From: Flavobacterium humidisoli
Lineage (GTDB): Bacteria > Bacteroidota > Bacteroidia > Flavobacteriales > Flavobacteriaceae
Length of the DNA stretch: 64,000 bases
NCBI RefSeq assembly: GCF_023272795.1
Contig: NZ_CP096829.1
Span: 5,022,001-5,086,000, forward strand
Direction: 5' to 3'
Each line of letters opens with the position of its first letter. Within the stretch, counting starts at the first letter, position 1. Positions 6,939-15,494 of the stretch are shown piece after piece. Under the pieces are notes generated by a model. That model was not told where the DNA came from. It did no database searches and saw only the letters and a list, made by a program, of their open reading frames with translations. A program made the position numbers and the translations under genes.

Positions 6939-8558
6939 CTAAAGATTGTACATCTTCTTTCTTTGTTCCTGAATTTTTTCATCATCAAGATATTCATCAA
7001 ATGTCATGTAACGATCGATAACACCGTTTGGTGTCAACTCTACTATTCTGTTACCAACAGTCTGCGCGAACTCGTGGTCATGTGTTGTAAAAATTACAGA
7101 ACCTTTAAAATTTTTCAATGAGTTGTTAAAAGCTGTAATAGATTCCAAATCTAAGTGATTTGTTGGCTCATCTAGCATTAAAACGTTTGCACGCTCCATC
7201 ATCATTCTAGAAAGCATACAACGTACTTTTTCTCCTCCAGATAAAACTCTAGACGTTTTTAAAGCTTCTTCTCCAGAGAAAATCATTTTCCCTAAGAAAC
7301 CTCTAATAAATACCTCATCACGCTCTTCTTCTGTTTTAGCATATTGGCGCAACCAGTCTACTAAAGTCAAATCGTTTTCGAAGTATTTGTGGTTTTCAGC
7401 TGGTAAATACGCTTGGTTTGTTGTAATTCCCCAATCGAAAGTTCCAGAATCTGCTTTTTGTTCGTTGTTTAAGATTTCGTAGAAAGCTGTTGTTGCACGT
7501 GAATCTTTAGAAAAAAGAACGATTTTATCGCCTTTCGCCATATTCAGGTTAATATCTTTAAATAAAACTTCTCCATCTACAGAAGCAGACAAGTTTTCTA
7601 CATTTAAGATTTGATCTCCTGCTTCACGATCCTGATCAAAAATAATGGCAGGATAACGACGGCTTGATGGTTTAATTTCTGAAATATTTAATTTCGAAAT
7701 CATTTTTTTACGAGAAGTTGCTTGTTTAGATTTCGCAACGTTTGCGCTAAAACGACGAATAAATTCTTCCAACTCCTGTTTCTTCTCTTCTGCTTTTTTG
7801 TTCTGTTGTGCACGTTGTTTTGCCGCTAATTGGCTAGACTCGTACCAGAATGTATAGTTTCCTGAGTAGTGGTTAATTTTTCCGAAATCAATATCAGAAA
7901 TATGTGTACAAACCGCATCTAAAAAGTGACGGTCGTGAGATACAACGATTACAGTGTTTTCGTAGTTTGCTAAGAAGTTTTCTAACCAAGCGATTGTCTC
8001 AAAATCCAAATCGTTGGTAGGCTCATCCATAATCAGTAAGTCAGGATTTCCGAAAAGTGCCTGCGCCAAAAGCACACGAACTTTCATTTTTCCTTCCATA
8101 TCACCCATTAAAGTATAATGGTCTGCTTCTGTGATTCCTAAGTTAGACAACATTGCTGCAGCATCAGAATCGGCGTTCCATCCGTTCATTTCTTCAAACT
8201 GAACTTGTAACTCCCCTATTCTGTCTGCATTAGCATCATTATAATCTAAATAAAGTTCATCCATTTCTTTTTTAACAGCGTACAGAACTTTATTTCCCAT
8301 TAAAACGGTCTCCAAAACAGTATGTTCGTCGAACATGTTGTGGTTCTGGTTTAAAACCGACATACGTTTCCCTGGCTCTAAATGAATATGCCCCGAAGTT
8401 GGATCAATATCGCCCGAAATCACTTTTAAGAAAGTAGATTTTCCTGCTCCATTAGCTCCAATAACGCCGTAAATATTTCCGTGAGTAAACGTAGTATTTA
8501 CTTCGTCGAATAAAATTCTTTTACCAAACTGAACTGATAAATTATTGACTGTTAACAT
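6939..8558 (-). CDS. ABC-F family ATP-binding protein (YbiT-like)
   Basis: ABC-F proteins are soluble tandem ATPases that act on the ribosome in translation or antibiotic resistance. The 539-residue product has two nucleotide-binding domains joined by a charged linker (about residues 240-310) and no membrane segments. Domain 1 has an intact Walker A (GANGAGKST, 34-42) and Walker B (LLIMDEPTNDLD), but its signature is degenerate (DMEGKMKVR). Domain 2 has a good LSGGEKVR signature and LMLDEPTNHLD, but its Walker A region reads LFSKDSRATT with no P-loop lysine. So one composite ATP site looks canonical and the other dead. The start at 8558 is fixed by the promoter at 8584-8614; an upstream frame extension to 8630 would cover it. 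Confidence 0.93.
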   Translation of the reverse strand: MLTVNNLSVQFGKRILFDEVNTTFTHGNIYGVIGANGAGKSTFLKVISGDIDPTSGHIHLEPGKRMSVLNQNHNMFDEHTVLETVLMGNKVLYAVKKEMDELYLDYNDANADRIGELQVQFEEMNGWNADSDAAAMLSNLGITEADHYTLMGDMEGKMKVRVLLAQALFGNPDLLIMDEPTNDLDFETIAWLENFLANYENTVIVVSHDRHFLDAVCTHISDIDFGKINHYSGNYTFWYESSQLAAKQRAQQNKKAEEKKQELEEFIRRFSANVAKSKQATSRKKMISKLNISEIKPSSRRYPAIIFDQDREAGDQILNVENLSASVDGEVLFKDINLNMAKGDKIVLFSKDSRATTAFYEILNNEQKADSGTFDWGITTNQAYLPAENHKYFENDLTLVDWLRQYAKTEEERDEVFIRGFLGKMIFSGEEALKTSRVLSGGEKVRCMLSRMMMERANVLMLDEPTNHLDLESITAFNNSLKNFKGSVIFTTHDHEFAQTVGNRIVELTPNGVIDRYMTFDEYLDDEKIQEQRKKMYNL

Positions 8559-8583
8559 GAATGTCTTTTTAATTAATTTGGTG

Positions 8584-8614
8584 CAAAAGTACGGAAAAAG
8601 GTTCAGAGTTGCAA
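8584..8614 (-). promoter_or_regulatory. Bacteroidota-type promoter for the ABC-F gene
   Basis: On the minus strand TTG (8612-8614), 20 nt, TACTTTTG (8584-8591). The predicted transcript start is about 20 nt before the ATG at 8558. Confidence 0.7.
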
Positions 8615-8703
8615 AGATGCAAAGGTTCAAAGTTTTTTATGCTGATGATGGGTTCTCGCAGAGGCGCAGAGTTTTGTTTTACCAATCTGATTACTACATA
8701 ATC

Positions 8704-8807
8704 TTGTCATTTCGAGGAACGAGAAATCTTCGCAAGAAACTCCGTCCCTATAATTTCTAATCTTTGTCGAGCTACTTGTGGAGATTTCTCGTTCCTCGAA
8801 ATGACAA
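8704..8807. repeat. Dispersed palindromic element with perfect 26-bp arms
   Basis: Arms 8704-8729 and 8782-8807 are exact reverse complements (TTGTCATTTCGAGGAACGAG at the left outer end). They enclose 52 bases. A diverged relative is at 63792-63893. No coding content. Confidence 0.8.
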
Positions 8808-8840
8808 AAATGAGGTTACTTTGCCATAAAACTTTGCGAC

Positions 8841-8868
8841 TTCGCTCCCGATAGCTATGGGGATTGCG
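8841..8868. repeat. Left copy of a 28-base inverted repeat flanking the TlpA-like gene
   Basis: It matches the reverse complement of 9703-9730 at 25 of 28 positions. An outer word CTTTGCGA (8832-8839) also has a perfect inverted partner at 9745-9752. Confidence 0.75.
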
Positions 8869-8881
8869 AGATTAATTTAAC

Positions 8882-9652
8882 TTACAGCTTGGTTTCTTTC
8901 GCCAAAGCCACTTCAAGACTCTCAAAGTTCGGAAGCACTTTAGCAATCATTCCTTCTTTGTTGATGATGAAATGTGTTGGGAATGAATTCAATTGCAGAG
9001 ATTCATTCATATAGACTTTCATATCTGGAATTACAGAATAAGTCAAAGGTTTTCTAGCTAAAAACGTTTTTAATTGTTCTGCTGAATCTTCGGCTAAACT
9101 CATAAAAACAATATCGTTTCGGTCTTTGTATTCTGAAACTAATTTATTGACTTGAGGAAATTCTCTAATACAAGGCGTACAGTGAATGTACCAGCATTTT
9201 ATCACTATGATTTTTCCCTTCATGGATTCGTTCGTAACCAGATTTCCGTCTAAATCTTTAAATGAAAATTTTGGAAAAGCGGTTCCTTCCATTTTGTAGT
9301 TTTTGTAAGCATCAAAACCAATTTGATTGATTGTTGCTTTTATGCTCGTATTTGTTTTGGGCTGAATTTTGAATAGTTTATAAACGTAAATATTGGCTTC
9401 TGACTTCAATCGAACTGGAATGAAGTTTCCATTTGCCAGCTGATCTAAAAAAGCTTCTTTTGAGATTTCTTTTGAAGCTGAATCTAAGGCAGTAAAATCT
9501 CTCGAAAGCATTATTCCTTTATTATAAACCGTCCATTGCTCGTAAGTTTTCTGAATTTGAATGGGATCAACTTCTGGATTTCCGAATTTATTTTGAGCGA
9601 AAGAAGTAGCGAAAATTAAGAATGCAATTATAGTAGTGAATGATATTTTCAT
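8882..9652 (-). CDS. TlpA-like thiol-disulfide oxidoreductase, periplasmic
   Basis: The 256-residue product has a cleavable signal peptide (ending ATSFAQ, about residue 19), then about 110 residues of unassigned sequence, then a thioredoxin/AhpC-TSA fold (about 125-250). The redox motif is CTPC within CWYIHCTPCIREFP; an extra cysteine precedes it by six residues. The cis-proline region is present as NSFPTHFIIN. TlpA-type proteins reduce disulfides in the periplasm, for example in cytochrome c maturation or metal delivery, but no such partner gene is adjacent. The gene has its own promoter and is framed by an inverted repeat. Confidence 0.88.
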   Translation of the reverse strand: MKISFTTIIAFLIFATSFAQNKFGNPEVDPIQIQKTYEQWTVYNKGIMLSRDFTALDSASKEISKEAFLDQLANGNFIPVRLKSEANIYVYKLFKIQPKTNTSIKATINQIGFDAYKNYKMEGTAFPKFSFKDLDGNLVTNESMKGKIIVIKCWYIHCTPCIREFPQVNKLVSEYKDRNDIVFMSLAEDSAEQLKTFLARKPLTYSVIPDMKVYMNESLQLNSFPTHFIINKEGMIAKVLPNFESLEVALAKETKL

Positions 9653-9678
9653 GAAGTTTTATGCGATAATTGTAAATT

Positions 9679-9707
9679 CAAAAGTACGGATTTCTTTTTA
9701 ACCGCAA
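9679..9707 (-). promoter_or_regulatory. Bacteroidota-type promoter for the TlpA-like gene
   Basis: On the minus strand TTG (9705-9707), 18 nt, TACTTTTG (9679-9686), just upstream of the start at 9652. The -33 box lies inside the right copy of the flanking repeat. Confidence 0.65.
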
Positions 9708-9730
9708 TCTCGATAGTTATCGGGAGCGAA
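9703..9730. repeat. Right copy of the 28-base inverted repeat flanking the TlpA-like gene
   Basis: Reverse complement of 8841-8868 with three mismatches; it supplies the -33 element of the promoter. Confidence 0.75.
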
Positions 9731-9860
9731 GGCATACTTAAAGTTCGCAAAGGTCTTTAAATCCTTAAATTTCACTAATAACCGTATTTACAGCCGATTG
9801 ACACAAATAAGTGTCATGTTTAAAAATAATTATTATTTAATTTACAAAAATTATAAGATT

Positions 9861-10091
9861 ATGATTACAGATGACTTTTCAACCGAAGTTGAAACAAGAT
9901 TAAATGATTTTTTTACTGATAAGATTAATTATAAAGAAATGGCAAAAATGATACGAGAAGTAAATAATGTACTTTCATTATGTGTTATGAGAGATTGCGA
10001 AATCATCAAATTTGGGGTAAAGAATATTGATGACAGTTTTTATTGGCTTAACAAACTCGCAGAAGTTTTAGATCCTTATTTGGATGCATAA
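9861..10091 (+). CDS. Small conserved-looking protein, function unknown
   Basis: The 76-residue product from ATG 9861 is acidic and mostly helical, with no signal peptide or membrane helix. Visible features are EMAKMIREVNNVLSL, two cysteines (LCVMRDCEI) and a C-terminal SFYWLNKLAEVLDPYLDA. A longer version from ATG 9816 would add 15 residues and a TTG at 9798 another 6; the extra part is low-complexity and AT-rich, so I prefer 9861. It converges on chiA with the chiA terminator between them. No family recognised. Confidence 0.6.
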   Translation: MITDDFSTEVETRLNDFFTDKINYKEMAKMIREVNNVLSLCVMRDCEIIKFGVKNIDDSFYWLNKLAEVLDPYLDA

Positions 10092-10111
10092 AATACTAGA
10101 AATGATCAAAA

Positions 10112-10143
10112 CTAAAAAAACCTGGCAGTAAAACTACCAGGTT
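10112..10143 (-). terminator. Terminator of chiA
   Basis: Stem 10133-10143 with 10119-10129 (one mismatch), loop of three bases, followed on the minus strand by a run of seven or more T. Confidence 0.7.
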
Positions 10144-10286
10144 CATAATGCACCTCTTTAGGCAAAAACCAAATAACAAATTACCTAAAGTCGCATTTGT
10201 TAGAAATAAAATAGATTAAAACATAAATAACCAAACTCAATTTTAACCGTCCCGTTTTTTATTTCTAAATTTTCAATTCTTTTATA

Positions 10287-13200
10287 TTAGTTTAAAAAGT
10301 TCATTACTTTCAATGACTTTTTGTGTCCAGATTTATCTGTTACTATCACTACAAAAATTTGTCTACTAGCAAAACTTGGACTATGAAGCAATACTTCTTT
10401 ATTATTTTGAATATTTCTAGAACTTGTAACATTCTGTCCTATTGTATTGAATACATCAACCTGAGCAATCTCTTCTGTATCATTAGATACCGATAAAGTA
10501 TTGTTTCTAAAATAAGCCACAGTCGTATTACTATCAGTCGTTATATCTTCTACAGCCAATGTTTTAGCCGTAGCTTGCGATGCAAAATAAGCTGCGTATG
10601 CTTTAGACAATTCAGATGAATTACCACAAGAAGAGGCATCCCAGTTTACAGACCAAGTCATTAAACCTCTCAAAGAAGGATACGGTCCGCCAGGCTGCAT
10701 CGTGTAGGTTCTTCCAGTGAAATTGGTTCCGTTTCTTAAATAGTCCATAGCGTTAATTCCTTCTGTCGGAGTTAGATATCCGCTACCTGCTGCACTCGGA
10801 CAAGCTGGCAATGCAATAAGAACTTTTGAGGCTGGCAAACCATCAAAATGCATTCCTGTTGAAGCAATGTTATATCCTTTTATGATCATATCTGTTAAGG
10901 CTGTAACCATGTTTGCTTTCTTAGCCGTACCATAATATTGACCATCTAATCCGTTTTCTCCTCCTGTGTTATACAATTGTACCGCTAACAAATCCAATTC
11001 ATTACGCAAGTTTTGAATAATTGGAAGGAACGAACCAAAAGTATCTGTATAAGTAGTATATCCTCCTTGTACGTATTGCGTTTCTGGAGCTGCAGTTAAT
11101 AAAAATCCAGGTCCATAGTACGCTTTTAATTCTTTGAAAGCATCTACTACGTTTTTTAATCTTGGATAAGCCGAAATACCCGCATAAGAAATATCTCTTA
11201 AACCTCCTGCGCTAAAATTCATCGATCCGCCTTCAAAATCAATATCAACTCCATCAAATTGATACTCGTCAATAATAGCTTTTAGACCGTTAACAAAAAT
11301 ATTTTTTTGAGTAACATTATCTAAAACAACATGACCATTTTGACCTCCAATAGAAACAATAACAGGAACACCGCTATCTCTTAAGGCTTTGATATCGTTT
11401 TTCAACAATTGCTTATTGAAAACGCCATTAGTCAAATATCTTGCGTCATTTGTTGTTAATATTGGTGTATAACCATCGCGATTAACCGTTTCTACGAAAG
11501 AATAATCCACTACATTAAACTTACTTCCGACCATTTGAGAAAAATATAAAAATGGAGCTGCAGTATTTTCCCAAGAGTGCGCGTATCCTAAAATAATTTT
11601 AGATGGAAGCGGTATAAATCGATTACCACTTATAGTAGCAATTTTAATGGTATTGTTGAATGTAGTTACAGCAGCTTTGTTATCGGTTGCTTTGATTACA
11701 ATTGGATAATCCTGATAAGCGGTTGGCGTAAAATTATACGTATAAGTATTATTTGTACCTGCTGTCATATTAAATGTTCCTCCATTTATGGTAATAGTAA
11801 CACCAGAAACTGATCCGTCACTATCAACAGCTGTAACTGAAATTGGTACAACTTGAAAAGAACTTTGGTAAATAGTAGTATTTGATGGTGAATTCCAAGT
11901 AATTACAGGTAATGCATTTGGACAGTTTGCACCTGAACAGTTTAATGTAAAACTATATATTTTCGAATCTGTTGTTCCATTCGAAGCCGTAGCCGTAACA
12001 GTTAAGGTATGACTTTGCGAAAACTGATTTGCTACTGGTGTCCAAACTGCTGTATAAGTTCCAGAAGAATTAGTAGCGCTCAAATTTTGTCCGTCTAAAC
12101 TAAATGCAACAGAAGAGATTGTAGTAGCATCTGCAGCACTTAATCCAACACTTGCAACAAAATTAATCGATGATCCTAAATTTATAGCAATCGCCGAAGC
12201 TGTTGGCGCTGTAATAGCAACCACAGGCTTAGTCGTAACCACCGCTTGTGTATTGAAATTATAAACTGTTGGCGTTGTCGGAACAGCAAAGTTTGCCAGA
12301 TTATTTGGGAAGTATGCTACTTCTCCGTTTTGCCATGAATTTAATTTCAAACTTAAGATTTGCGTATAACCTGCTACAACCGAATTATCGAAAGTATAGT
12401 TTCCAGATGCATCTGTTGTTGCTAAAACACTTTTCCAGTTGTGTGTGTTATCTGTCCAAGGTAAAACAATTTCTACTTTGGCTCCTGAAACTGGAGTTGT
12501 TCCGTTTTTAACTGTTCCGCTAATTAAATTTGTCGCCGCTGCTAATGCTGCTTTAGCCGTTGAACTTGTATTAAAGTTGTAAACTGTTGGAGATGATGGA
12601 ACAGGAAAGTTTGCCAAATTATTTGGATAATAATTTACCTCTCCGTTTGACCAAGTATTTAACTTCAAACTTGTAATGGTTGTATAACCGTCTACAACAG
12701 AATTATCAAAACTGTATTTTCCTTGTGCATCTGTTGTTGCCAGAACACTTTTCCAAGGATGTGCGTTATCTGTCCAAGGTAAAACCAATTCTACTTTGGC
12801 TCCTGAAACTGGAGTTGTTCCGTTTTTAACTGTTCCGCTAATTTTGCTTGAAGTCGTTACAACATCTTGAGCAAAGTTTAATGTTTTGTTAGCATTCAAA
12901 TTAGAATAAACTGTCGATGCTGGCGTGAATGTCTGGCCTGTTAAAGCTGCAGTTACAGTATAATTTCCGCCAGAAGCTAAAGTCAATGAATATGCTCCAC
13001 TTGAATTAGTTGTTGCCGTAACATTTCCTGCTGTAGAAGCCGCCGTAATGGTTACGCCAGAAACTGGAGTTGTTCCGTTAAGAACTGTTCCGCTTACAGT
13101 GTACGTTACAATTGCTGCGCCTTGAGTAAAATTCAACGTCTTGTTAGCATCGATTGCATTGTAAACTGTTGAAGCTGGAGTATAAGAAAATCCAGATTTT

Positions 13201-15023
13201 GAAGCTGAAACTGTGAAGTTTAAACCAGCTGTTAAACCTGCAACGCTGTAAGTTCCGCTTGCATTTGAAACTGCTGTTAAAGTTGTACTTCCTGAAACCG
13301 CAGAAACCGTTACACCCGAAACTGGAGTAGTCCCGTCCAGAACTGTTCCGCTTACAGTATATGTTGGCTGTGTTCCATTAATCACAACTGCTGTCTGATT
13401 TACGGTTACATTATTTAGCGATACTGGAACAAATGTATAACTCGCTTTTAAAGCTGTAAGCGAATAGTTTTGTCCTGAAGTTAAATTATTGAATGCAAAG
13501 TTTCCATTAGCAGAAACTACAGTTTGAATTACTGCATTGCTTGCATTTCGCAATTCAACCGTAACATTGGTAATCAAAGTTGATCCGTTTTTTACAGAAC
13601 CAGAAATACTCACTGTCCCTGGAACAACGCTTCCGAAAGAAGTATCAACTTGGTTTAATAATGAATTAGGAATTGATCCTCTGGTATCTTGAGATAATTC
13701 CCAAATCATACCTCCTGCTAAGTTTCTTGATTTTATATACTGTACTTTTAAATCCATTGACTGTTTATCTTCATAAGAAATAAACTCTTTGGTAGTAGCG
13801 TTATATAAATATGGAACTTTGGTAGTATTATCAAAATAACGAACCCATCCTGCTGAAGCCGCAGATGGCGTTACCATCATCGTATTTGGATCTAAATAAG
13901 CATGCGAATTGGTAACTGGATTTCCAACTAAATCACAGATTTCGATACTTCCAGATTTTTCACAAGCTCCCGAACCATCCCATGTTCCTGTTGGGTTTTG
14001 AGGATTAGTACATCCAGGAACTATATATCTTGGTGCTGCAACAAATAATCCGTTTGTTGAATTTGCAGCAACGTTATCAAATTTTTTTCCGTAGAAAGGC
14101 AATCCCATGATTAATTTATTGGCAGGAAAACCAATTACATTTAGATATTGATTCGTTAATTCGTCTAATGATTCTGATTGCGTTGCGCCATACAACGGAT
14201 CGTTTGGATTCCCGCTCGCATATAAAGGAGCATTGTAACAAGTTTTATCATACCAGTTTCCTCCAAAATCATATCCGAAATAGGTAATATAATCACAGTA
14301 AGTCGAAATATCTTCGGTCATTCCATACTGCGATCTGTTGTTTGGCCCTAAATACTGTTTAGCAACGTTTCTAACATTGTTTCCAGCAGCAATAGTAACC
14401 AATTTATTTGGCATTGCCTGACGCATCGCTTTTAACAAAAGCACTAAATTTTTATTGTCGTCTGGACTGTATTTTTGCGGAGGAACAGGCGCGCCATTTA
14501 CTATTTCTGTACCGTCAGTTCCACCCGAAAGAGGATATTCCCAATCGATATCGAAACCATCAATAAACGGATATGTAGTAATAAAGTTTGCCATATCTGC
14601 TGCTAAAGCTGCTCTTGCTACAGGACTTGCAGCAATTGGAGAAAGATCTTGTCCTTTTGTCCAGCCTCCAACAGAAATTAAAATTTTTAAATGCGGATAC
14701 TTTTCTTTTAATTTCATTAAATCATAAAAGTTTCCTTTAACTGGCGCATCCCACGGAATGCCGCCTTCCATATGCTCAAAATCAGCATAAGTGTCTAAAC
14801 ATTTTAACTTGGTATTCTCTGGATGTGCAGGATCATAAGTTGTCCCATAAAAAGAATAATTTAAATGCGTTATTTTACTTCCGTCAATTTTAGGAACATT
14901 AAAATCCCTAGCATAGATAGACCATTGCGCATAATACCCCACTACTTTTTTTCCGTGAGCTGGTTGAGCCAACGCTAGTAAGGGAAACAATAACAAAAAG
15001 AGCAATCTGTAATAATGTTTCAT
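10287..15023 (-). CDS. chiA: Chitinase ChiA: two GH18 domains plus type IX secretion sorting domain
   Basis: The 1578-residue secreted protein has a signal peptide (about 1-19). The first GH18 domain (about 25-460) has catalytic motif DGFDIDWE at 155-162. Five tandem prealbumin-like/carboxypeptidase-regulatory units follow (about 474-928), then Ig-like modules to about 1135. The second GH18 domain (about 1138-1480) carries DGVDIDFE at 1257-1264. The C-terminal sorting domain (about 1490-1578) is of type A. Both acid residues (E162, E1264) are present, so both heads should hydrolyse beta-1,4-GlcNAc links. The architecture and length match F. johnsoniae ChiA, which is required for chitin use and secreted by T9SS. 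It is the last gene of the minus-strand chitin cluster, after a 471-base spacer. Confidence 0.97.
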   Translation of the reverse strand: MKHYYRLLFLLLFPLLALAQPAHGKKVVGYYAQWSIYARDFNVPKIDGSKITHLNYSFYGTTYDPAHPENTKLKCLDTYADFEHMEGGIPWDAPVKGNFYDLMKLKEKYPHLKILISVGGWTKGQDLSPIAASPVARAALAADMANFITTYPFIDGFDIDWEYPLSGGTDGTEIVNGAPVPPQKYSPDDNKNLVLLLKAMRQAMPNKLVTIAAGNNVRNVAKQYLGPNNRSQYGMTEDISTYCDYITYFGYDFGGNWYDKTCYNAPLYASGNPNDPLYGATQSESLDELTNQYLNVIGFPANKLIMGLPFYGKKFDNVAANSTNGLFVAAPRYIVPGCTNPQNPTGTWDGSGACEKSGSIEICDLVGNPVTNSHAYLDPNTMMVTPSAASAGWVRYFDNTTKVPYLYNATTKEFISYEDKQSMDLKVQYIKSRNLAGGMIWELSQDTRGSIPNSLLNQVDTSFGSVVPGTVSISGSVKNGSTLITNVTVELRNASNAVIQTVVSANGNFAFNNLTSGQNYSLTALKASYTFVPVSLNNVTVNQTAVVINGTQPTYTVSGTVLDGTTPVSGVTVSAVSGSTTLTAVSNASGTYSVAGLTAGLNFTVSASKSGFSYTPASTVYNAIDANKTLNFTQGAAIVTYTVSGTVLNGTTPVSGVTITAASTAGNVTATTNSSGAYSLTLASGGNYTVTAALTGQTFTPASTVYSNLNANKTLNFAQDVVTTSSKISGTVKNGTTPVSGAKVELVLPWTDNAHPWKSVLATTDAQGKYSFDNSVVDGYTTITSLKLNTWSNGEVNYYPNNLANFPVPSSPTVYNFNTSSTAKAALAAATNLISGTVKNGTTPVSGAKVEIVLPWTDNTHNWKSVLATTDASGNYTFDNSVVAGYTQILSLKLNSWQNGEVAYFPNNLANFAVPTTPTVYNFNTQAVVTTKPVVAITAPTASAIAINLGSSINFVASVGLSAADATTISSVAFSLDGQNLSATNSSGTYTAVWTPVANQFSQSHTLTVTATASNGTTDSKIYSFTLNCSGANCPNALPVITWNSPSNTTIYQSSFQVVPISVTAVDSDGSVSGVTITINGGTFNMTAGTNNTYTYNFTPTAYQDYPIVIKATDNKAAVTTFNNTIKIATISGNRFIPLPSKIILGYAHSWENTAAPFLYFSQMVGSKFNVVDYSFVETVNRDGYTPILTTNDARYLTNGVFNKQLLKNDIKALRDSGVPVIVSIGGQNGHVVLDNVTQKNIFVNGLKAIIDEYQFDGVDIDFEGGSMNFSAGGLRDISYAGISAYPRLKNVVDAFKELKAYYGPGFLLTAAPETQYVQGGYTTYTDTFGSFLPIIQNLRNELDLLAVQLYNTGGENGLDGQYYGTAKKANMVTALTDMIIKGYNIASTGMHFDGLPASKVLIALPACPSAAGSGYLTPTEGINAMDYLRNGTNFTGRTYTMQPGGPYPSLRGLMTWSVNWDASSCGNSSELSKAYAAYFASQATAKTLAVEDITTDSNTTVAYFRNNTLSVSNDTEEIAQVDVFNTIGQNVTSSRNIQNNKEVLLHSPSFASRQIFVVIVTDKSGHKKSLKVMNFLN
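12232..12848. repeat. Two nearly identical ~300-bp direct repeats inside chiA
   Basis: Two adjacent units (about 12235-12535 and 12545-12845) encode units with SGTVKNGTTPVSGAKVE and LPWTDN...WKSVLATTD. They are close at both protein and DNA level, which indicates recent duplication. They lie in the linker between the two GH18 domains. Confidence 0.75.
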
Positions 15024-15494
15024 AGTTAATAAATATTAGTTAATAGAAAATAAATAATTGGGCCACAGAAGCTTTCAACACCTTCTGGGTTTCGCTCAAC
15101 TGCAGATTGGAACCCCGCGGTCGATTGGAAATAAACTCAAATTACATTCTATAGATAAATATTACTATTACTGATTCATTCATAATCATTAGTAAATAGC
15201 AGTGATTGATATTTATTTATAATTCTAAAAATAATCTTAAATACAAATGATAGATTTGGGACTAATCATCAATCTATACTCTCGTTTTTTGTCATGTTTT
15301 ATGGTATTCTTATTCTTCTATTTGGTTTTAAAGGTTAATACTAATTTCATGGCTTATATTTTATTATCCGATTAAGTTAAGTGCTTCTTATATCACAAAT
15401 CTCAGCCCTAACCATCTCTACCGTGGAACTCTGGCAGAGATAGCTAAAAGCCTGATCAATGGTAACTCTAATTAACACTAACTCAACCAAAATT
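15024..15494. other. chiA upstream region, no gene
   Basis: This 471-base spacer between the hexosaminidase gene and chiA holds no credible open frame. It likely contains the chiA promoter, but I found no exact TAnnTTTG/TTG pair. A hairpin with one mismatch is at about 15411-15441 (ATCTCTACC with GGCAGAGAT), close to the end of the hexosaminidase gene's upstream side, and could be a leader structure. A GC-richer stretch with several short inverted words is at 15060-15125. Confidence 0.5.

Noticed and set aside
8545..8760. A 71-codon plus-strand frame across the ABC-F promoter and repeat region
   Set aside because: It overlaps the ABC-F start, the promoter and the palindrome arm, and has repeat-derived sequence with no domain or upstream signal.
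15024..15494. Search for a tRNA, riboswitch or small gene in the chiA upstream spacer
   Set aside because: No cloverleaf, conserved riboswitch core or credible small frame was seen.
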